From: Branchiostoma floridae
Lineage: Eukaryota > Chordata > Leptocardii > Amphioxiformes > Branchiostomatidae
Assembly: GCF_000003815.2 (NCBI RefSeq)
Contig: NC_049994.1
Span: 17,291,476 to 17,355,475 of the forward strand
Direction: 5' to 3'
Length of the DNA stretch: 64,000 nucleotides
Of this stretch, positions 58,714-64,000 are shown one piece after another (the stretch's first letter is position 1; each line of letters starts with the position of its first letter). A program made the position numbers and the translations under genes. Under the pieces are notes generated by a model. It searched no databases. It was not told the origin of the DNA and saw nothing but the letters and a program-made list of their open reading frames with translations.

Positions 58714-59052
58714 ACATATCAGGTGGTGGCTTCAATCTTAACCTGTCACAGGCCAAAGTCGTGTTTGCTTTTACTTTCCCGAAAGCACCAACAAACTGTC
58801 AGAACGGCTAAACACAGTATGACCTCGCACGGGCATGAGAAGGTTCGGCTATAAACATATCAGCCTTTTTCACGACGTCTTCTGATGAAGATCTCAAAAG
58901 TTGGCAAGACTTTGACAACCTGCAAAGTCCAGATGCTTAGAACAACATACGCAATACTAATTCTCAACGATTGTCTTGCCGTGGCTGTCTGGAGCTCAGT
59001 TTTCTCTGAAACAATTTGCAGTTTGGGTCTTCAATATCAAACTACTGGAGTC

Positions 59053-60427
59053 ATGGTGGCCCTTTCTGTACTGTTTCTGTCCCTCTGTATGTCCGTTACC
59101 ATAGCTGTAGGCGAGGAAGGCTCGTGCGAGCCACTGACCAACAGTAATGTGAACAACATCACCGTGGTGGCTCCGGCCGGACCCGCGGGGTCTAAAGGCG
59201 ACACGGGACCGGCTGGCCCGCGGGGAGTGCCCGGGGAGAGGGGCGAGGCGGGCCGTCCGGGAAAGCAGGGACCGTACGGTCCGGAGGGGGAGAAGGGAGA
59301 AAAGGGAGACTCTGGACAGAAGGGGAACCAGGGTAGTGAAGGGTTCGGTGGAGGAGCCGTGTATATCCGATGGGGGAGGACGGCGTGCGACGAGGGTACG
59401 GGCACGGAGACGGTGTACTCCGGACGCGCTGGCGGACCGATGTACAACGAAGCCGGCGGAGGAAGCAACTACCAGTGCCTGCCTGCCGACCCNNNNNNNN
59501 NNNNNNNNNNNNNNNNNNNNNNNNNNNNNNNNNNNNNNNNNNNNNNNNNNNNNNNNNNNNNNNNNNNNNNNNNNNNNNNNNNNNNNNNNNNNAGAGGGGT
59601 GGACGCTCGAGTACCAAGGTGAGTCGTTATCCTACGCAGAGGGGACCAAAGTCGTCTCAAGACTCATCTTGTTCTTTTTTAGTTTTGAGACGACTTTGGT
59701 CCCCTCTGCGTAGGAGAAATTACCCACAGGGTTGGACGCAAGAGTACCAAAGTGAGGTCTAGTCTCCAGGCAGATTTACCAGTGGCATAAGACAGTATCA
59801 AAGCTGGCTAAGGAGTGCAGCTATCCAAAGGGAGTCATCAGCCACTGGTAGCCAAACACACTCCTAGCTTTTGATATTATCTTATGCTACCGTAGGATCT
59901 GCTAGGAGATTCGGTAAGGCCTATGTCACATTCTTAAACCGGGACCCGACCGGGCAGGTTTCGGGAACGAAAAGTGTGATATAAGATAATAAAAGACACC
60001 AAACTACACAAGACGTAAAGAGAATAGTCGTGGGTATTGCTTGCGCACATTTATATGTATACATTTCGTTTCCACAAACAGTCCGGCCGGGCCCCGGTTT
60101 GGAAACTGTGACGTTAGCCTTAGAAGGACTTAGGATTTATCTATGTATAGTATAGATGGGCCGTCTTCAGTGGTAGCTTGGCTCCTCTAACTTGAAAAGT
60201 TACTGCAATAATTCCACTCTCCGCTAGGTTACCTGATGGCGGGTTACCATGGCCACAGCAGCCGGACGGAGTTCGTGTGTATGGACGGGGAGGCCGAGGC
60301 TCTGCCGGGCGGGGAGGGGGACGAGAACGGCGCGCTGTTCTACCCCGTGGAGTCCCGGTGTGGCTCGCTGCCGTGCCCACCCTACGTGGAGGGGAGGGAG
60401 CTCACTTGCGTCGTCTGCACGAAATAG
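59053..60427 (+). CDS. Short-chain collagen C4-like secreted protein, interrupted by a gap
   Basis: The start at 59053-59055 opens a signal peptide (MVALSVLFLSLCMSVTIA); an in-frame ATG at 58885 would add 56 residues without a signal and is less likely. About eighteen Gly-X-Y triplets follow (GDTGPAGPRGVPGERG and on). The C4-like domain begins GGGAVYIRWGR and reaches NYQCLPADP at the gap (59493-59592). After the gap, GWTLEYQ ends at 59618 and splices in phase to 60228-60427, reading GYLMAGYHG, MDGEAEALPGG, CGSLPCPPYVEG, LTCVVCTK and TAG. This Cys-containing C-terminal region matches proteins annotated as short-chain collagen C4-like in sponges, cnidarians and amphioxus. About 60-70 residues are probably hidden in the gap. 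Extracellular; precise role unknown. Confidence 0.88.
59493..59592. other. Assembly gap (100 N) inside the collagen-like gene
   Basis: Exactly 100 N replacing part of the C4-like domain coding sequence, possibly with an intron. A perfect hairpin lies directly downstream and may have caused the assembly break. Confidence 0.99.
59630..59715. repeat. Perfect 31-bp inverted repeat (hairpin)
   Basis: Bases 59630-59660 and 59685-59715 are exact complements around a 24-base loop, starting TCCTACGCAGAGGGGACC. The exon end just upstream (GGACGCTCGAGTACCAAG) has a diverged copy just downstream (59731-59751). Confidence 0.95.
59763..59909. mobile_element. Mutator-like MITE copy
   Basis: The ends TCTCCAGGCAGATTTACC and GTAGGATCTGCTAGGAGA are inverted. 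It is in the last intron of the collagen-like gene, directly beside the next MITE. Confidence 0.82.
59915..60122. mobile_element. MITE with TTTCCAAACCGGGG ends, copy 2
   Basis: It starts TAAGGC and ends GTTAGCCTTA, with inverted GGCCGGGC-rich arms matching 44103-44286. It is in the last intron of the collagen-like gene. Confidence 0.85.
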
Positions 60428-61552
60428 AAAAAGAAAAACGAAATCTTTATCAACAAAACAAAAGTACAACGACTTTCGTAAGCATAGCAACTACTTACAG
60501 TACATGTAAACAGACATATATAAGTTTCTATAGATATGAATAAGTCATCTTTTTTTTTGGGTAGCAGGTAGCCGACCTTGTCTACCGAAGAGATTCGCTG
60601 CCGGGCCTGACTAGAGTCTGGCTCCCAGGGTGTGTAGATACCATTGCCCCAGGAGGCCAGAATGTTGTTTTGGCGAAGTCTCAATGTCCATGACAGTCAT
60701 TGAGTAAAGCACCATACTGTTTATGAAGCTTCTCAAAACTTTATCAGACATTGCCAAAGACTGTGAAACGGTGTCGTCTATTGTCTTATATTTTAAGTTA
60801 TAATCGAAAGGGATTGCATTGCTGTTTGCATTGCAGACTTACGTCGCTAGAAGGCGTTAGTAACTCTCGCCTAAACCCTACGCATGTGACTGACCATAAG
60901 AAAATTGATGATGGCAAAATAGCTATTTTAGTGAAGCATGTGACCCCATTGACGGCTAACTTCTAAAACAACTTATCAAACCGGTAAAAATCTAATACAT
61001 ATTTCAAGCAAAGTGACCTAGTGCAACGACTACTACTGGCGCCTCTACCGTCGTTCAGTATATACCATGTACAGACTACCACATAAACTGCGCAAAAAAA
61101 AAAAATTACAATGCAAAATACCTAGAAAAACTGTGCAGGCAGTCGACACATACAGTTCAAAAGTCCAAGAAGAGTTAAAAGTTCACTTCAAGAAACAATC
61201 ACAGGTGCACAAATATCCATTCGCGCGTGCAACCACTTCTGTACATTTTCTATGCATTTTTATTTGCAATGAAGATTATCATTTTCAAGCAACACTTTAT
61301 TTTACCAGTCTAAGTCTATCTACTAGTAGTCCCTTGGCCTCCAGGTCGTTATGTTTTAGCCACAAGTAATAAAATTTCCACAAACAGCGTGTTAACATGC
61401 TCCGGCCCGCTCCCGTGGATCCCTGCTCCATTATCGCCCCTGGAGCGGTATGTGATCACGTGATTCCCAGGCGCAACACTTGAAGCTGCCCGGTCGCGCC
61501 AAGCTGTTTCTTCGTGTCAAAACATTCCAGCGCCGAACCCCCTCCCCTCGCC
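60428..61552. other. 3' flank of the collagen-like gene and intergenic region
   Basis: No supported coding exon. An AATAAA lies near 61367. The final 120 bases are CpG-richer and probably contain the promoter of the next gene. Confidence 0.5.
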
Positions 61553-62024
61553 ATGCTGCTCCGAGATACCGTCCCTCCTCGATCCGTCGTCTTTATTTTC
61601 ATGTTTCCCGTCTTTCTGGATTTCGCCGGCGGGTGTATCGAGCTGCTGAACGGGTGGGACCCGGTGCCGGTCGCCGAGCGGGCCCGAAGAGCCGACGTGG
61701 TGTTGTCGGGAAGCGTCGTGCGGACGGACGCGCTGCCCCGACAACCCGGCCTGACCTACTCGGCTCGCGTTCGGGTCCGGACGGTTCTGAAGGGAAAATC
61801 TCGTCTGCGGGAAATTCCCGCCATTTCTGAGCAACCGAGGGTCTATAACGTGTCGAACTTCGGTCGGAGAGCGCAGTGCTACTCCGAAGTGACGCAGGGA
61901 GACGCTGTCATATTTTTCCTGGGGATTTTCCGGGAGGGGGAACTAGCGGCAAGGTACGACGACATCTTCGGCGCCACCGCCGACCTGACCCGAGAGAACG
62001 AAGAGGAGATCCTGCTGGGACTCG
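61553..62024 (+). CDS. First exon of a secreted protein with an agrin NtA-like domain
   Basis: The ATG at 61553-61555 (context CTCGCCATGC) begins a signal segment (SVVFIFMFPVFLDFAGG). The rest of the exon, to a consensus donor at 62024 (CTCG/GTGAGT), resembles the N-terminal agrin (NtA) domain, a TIMP-like OB fold that binds laminin. Matching points are ADVVLSGSV, the YSARVRVRTVLKGK strand pair, the VSNFGRRAQCYSE segment with its Cys, GDAVIFFL and the LTRENEEEILLGL helix. In vertebrates this domain is known from agrin, so an agrin orthologue is the simplest guess, but no follistatin or laminin G exons are in view. The remainder lies beyond the window or was not found. Confidence 0.7.
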
Positions 62025-62304
62025 GTGAGTCATAAGGATATGTTTTCCCTTCACAAGTAGAGTAGAGCACCTACAGCGGTGTCTTAACACTCAGCTGGGT
62101 TTTCTTCTGAACGTACCGTCCAGGCTTAAGGTTCACACCTGTCCTGTAATATGCATGTGACCTTCGTCAACAAGGTTGCGCTTTTGGGTCCGTGTGTTTG
62201 TGGAAATTACTCATGTAATTTTTTAGATTTTTGACGTAGCGTATCAGAGCACGGTAGCAACCAGAGAACAGTGCCTACATAAAACAATGCAAGTATGCAT
62301 AGCA

Positions 62305-62346
62305 GTGTGTGTGTGTGCGTGTGTGTGTGTGCACGTGTGTGTGTAT

Positions 62347-62377
<31 letters not shown>

Positions 62378-62383
62378 CGTGTG

Positions 62384-62424
<41 letters not shown>

Positions 62425-62444
62425 GTGCGCGTGTGCGTGTGCGT
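62305..62444. repeat. (GT)n/(GC GT) microsatellite
   Basis: Long GTGTGTGCGTGT tract. Reading frames on either strand across it are artefacts. Confidence 0.95.
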
Positions 62445-62514
62445 TATTATGTGATTGTATATCAGTTCTAATTCTTCCAGTGGTCGAAGAAAGTCGGAAG
62501 TATTCTGACAGGAG

Positions 62515-62652
62515 GAACGCGGATCGCTGGTCACAAATAGTAGAAACTGTGTGGTGTTCTGACTCCTCTGACTGTCCGACTCCCCCAGCACACTGCTAGT
62601 ATTCCCTCAATTTGTCCAATTTCTACTATTTGCCAAGCGATACGCGGAGCTT
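62515..62652. mobile_element. Foldback MITE related to 58503-58713
   Basis: The ends GCGGATCGCTGGTCACAAAT and TTTGCCAAGCGATACGCGG are inverted and share CAAATAGTAGAAA. The terminal motif matches the copy at 58503-58713. Confidence 0.75.
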
Positions 62653-63308
62653 AGTAGAGGTTAGATATTATCTATCGTGAGTGTATCATGGCCTAACTCA
62701 GGTAGGTCTAGTCTGTTGTAGAATTTTCATAGGGGCATGTCTAGTATTCAGGCTAGCAAGAAGTGGAATAATTGGCCAATCCCCCCCACAGTTACCAGTC
62801 CCGTGGTGTCCAAACTTCTCTGGCAAATGTTCTCCCTATGGCTCGCGAAGTTCTGTTAGAGAACTAGTTGGAGTTAGACTCCTTTGCAGACTTCCACAAG
62901 TGCTGGTTAGCTATTACTGCTGGGGGAGCGCTGAGTTTCAACACATGGGTCAGGTTCTCATGCCGCGAAGGTCTTGTCTGCACTCACCAAAAGTAGCCTC
63001 CCTCGCGTCCTTCACGGCTTAAGAACCTCGCCAATAACGTTGAAAATCGCGACTCTTCACTTCCCTAACAATAAACGCCCAGCGCTCGAGTATGGCCGCG
63101 AAGTTGGCTGAGTTTGAGGCTACACGTAGACGTAAATACCAACAAACGTCACTAATTAAACCCCCACAGCAGGTCTTTATTCCCCCATAATCACCCCCAT
63201 TATTATGTTGTTGGTCTACACGCGCCTAACCGATCAGTAAACTTTACAGCAGGGCGGGAAAACAAACAGAGATTACAGCCTCCCTACCGGGTAGGCGTCG
63301 ACACCAGG
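62653..63308. other. Presumed intron or intergenic DNA
   Basis: No exon with plausible borders was found here for the NtA-like gene. Confidence 0.45.
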
Positions 63309-63593
63309 TCTCCAAGCAGACGTTAGGGGGGCAAAATCGTAACATCTCTTCTAGTAGCATGATTAAATCTAGCTTATAGCATCCAACCCAATATCTGGCA
63401 TTTTTGTCGGGCTGTCTATTTTGCACCGTTTTCTGACAGCGAGACAGAAAGAAAACGGCACAAAATGGAAAGAAAACGGTACTAAATAGAAAGAAAATGG
63501 TACAAAATAGAAAGAAAATGGTACAAAATAGAAAGCCCGATAAAACGCTAGGAACATGTCCAAAATAGCCGGAGCTGAAGTTCTGCTTGGAGA
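63309..63593. mobile_element. TCTCCAAGCAGA-ended foldback element with 21-bp internal repeats
   Basis: The ends TCTCCAAGCAGACGTTAG and GTTCTGCTTGGAGA are inverted. The interior holds about four copies of a 21-bp unit (AAAGAAAATGGTACAAAATAG) at 63447-63530. Confidence 0.75.
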
Positions 63594-63826
63594 GAATGCG
63601 CCTATTGCTTCCGTCTTATCTGAAGTTATCAATTGGATCTAAGTTTCTCAAGGACGACTGTAGTCTACTAAGTAGAGAACGCGGAAAACTCGCGGAAAGA
63701 CACGGGACATCCTGCTTGTGTTGACGTACCAGATAACGCATCGCTTCTGTGTATTTGTCTACATGATTACAAAACAAATCCTTCGGGTGGTCTGAGAGGA
63801 CTCAAGTGGCGAGCTCTGCCAGACTG

Positions 63827-63993
63827 CTAATCAAGAATTTAGCTCAGCCGAGTTGTCAGCGAGCTCTAAATTACGAGGAGGTATAACCCTGATACCTACG
63901 AAAAAAAGGAGAGTTTCTTCGTCGGCGTCATGGTCATGCCTCCTCGTAATTTAGAGCTCGCTGACAACTCGGCTGAGCTAAATTCTTGATTAG
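63827..63993. repeat. Perfect 55-bp inverted repeat
   Basis: Bases 63827-63881 and 63939-63993 are exact complements around a 57-base loop. The arm begins CTAATCAAGAATTTAGCTC. Probably a foldback MITE core. Confidence 0.95.
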
Positions 63994-64000
63994 TAGAGTG

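Noticed and set aside
58885-59052. N-terminal extension of the collagen-like protein from an upstream ATG
   Set aside because: It would bury the clear signal peptide that begins at 59053. The upstream codons look like 5' UTR.
62244-62599. Frames over the GT microsatellite giving HTHTHT or VCVRVC strings
   Set aside because: Direct translation of simple repeat.

Overview
The window looks like invertebrate deuterostome nuclear DNA, most probably a cephalochordate (amphioxus, Branchiostoma). Genes are intron-rich, with GT-AG introns of a few hundred bases to several kb. A chordate-like BICRA gene sits beside a cholinesterase-fold esterase, a Toll-like receptor, an achatin-like neuropeptide precursor and a collagen/C4-like secreted protein. 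The introns are packed with short non-autonomous DNA transposons that still carry target-site duplications. The species assignment is inference; no rRNA, mitochondrial or other diagnostic locus is present. Two 100-base runs of N (8645-8744 and 59493-59592) are assembly gaps.

Layout. (1) 1-7359, minus strand: a phase-consistent chain of small exons encodes a secreted protein (start codon 7357-7359). Downstream is a very large exon that runs off the left edge, open for 1,134 codons and encoding an acidic Glu/Lys/Ala-rich repeat protein. I cannot tell whether the two form one gene. (2) About 9.1-29.1 kb, plus strand: the BICRA (GLTSCR1) orthologue, with a CpG-rich upstream region, 18 coding exons and about 1,718 codons. 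Its introns hold hAT-like and Mutator-like elements, and several of its exons have been partly duplicated. (3) 29.1-32.2 kb: an intergenic stretch. (4) 32197-43507, plus strand: a ten-exon secreted, probably GPI-anchored, cholinesterase-like esterase (591 aa) with an intact Ser-Glu-His triad but Tyr at the usual choline-binding Trp position. Its first intron holds an internally deleted Tigger/pogo element inserted inside a Mutator-like MITE. (5) 46831-47370, minus strand: the achatin-like precursor. (6) 51799-55113, plus strand: a single-exon Toll-like receptor with two LRR blocks, a transmembrane helix and a TIR domain. (7) 55.7-57.9 kb: a two-copy tandem repeat of about 1,045 bp. (8) 59053-60427, plus strand: a short-chain-collagen C4-like secreted protein interrupted by the second gap. 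(9) 61553-62024, plus strand: the first exon of a secreted protein with an agrin NtA-like domain, continuing past the right edge or into exons I did not find. (10) The right end is repeat-rich and holds a perfect 55-bp inverted repeat.

The genes are not an operon and do not form one obvious pathway. BICRA is a nuclear chromatin-remodelling subunit; most of the others are secreted or membrane proteins. The clearest novelty is the unusual acidic repeat protein at the left edge, the record of exon micro-duplication in BICRA, and a dense, datable stack of nested MITEs. One of those elements shares a 123-bp segment at about 96% identity with the CpG-rich first intron of the gene it sits in.
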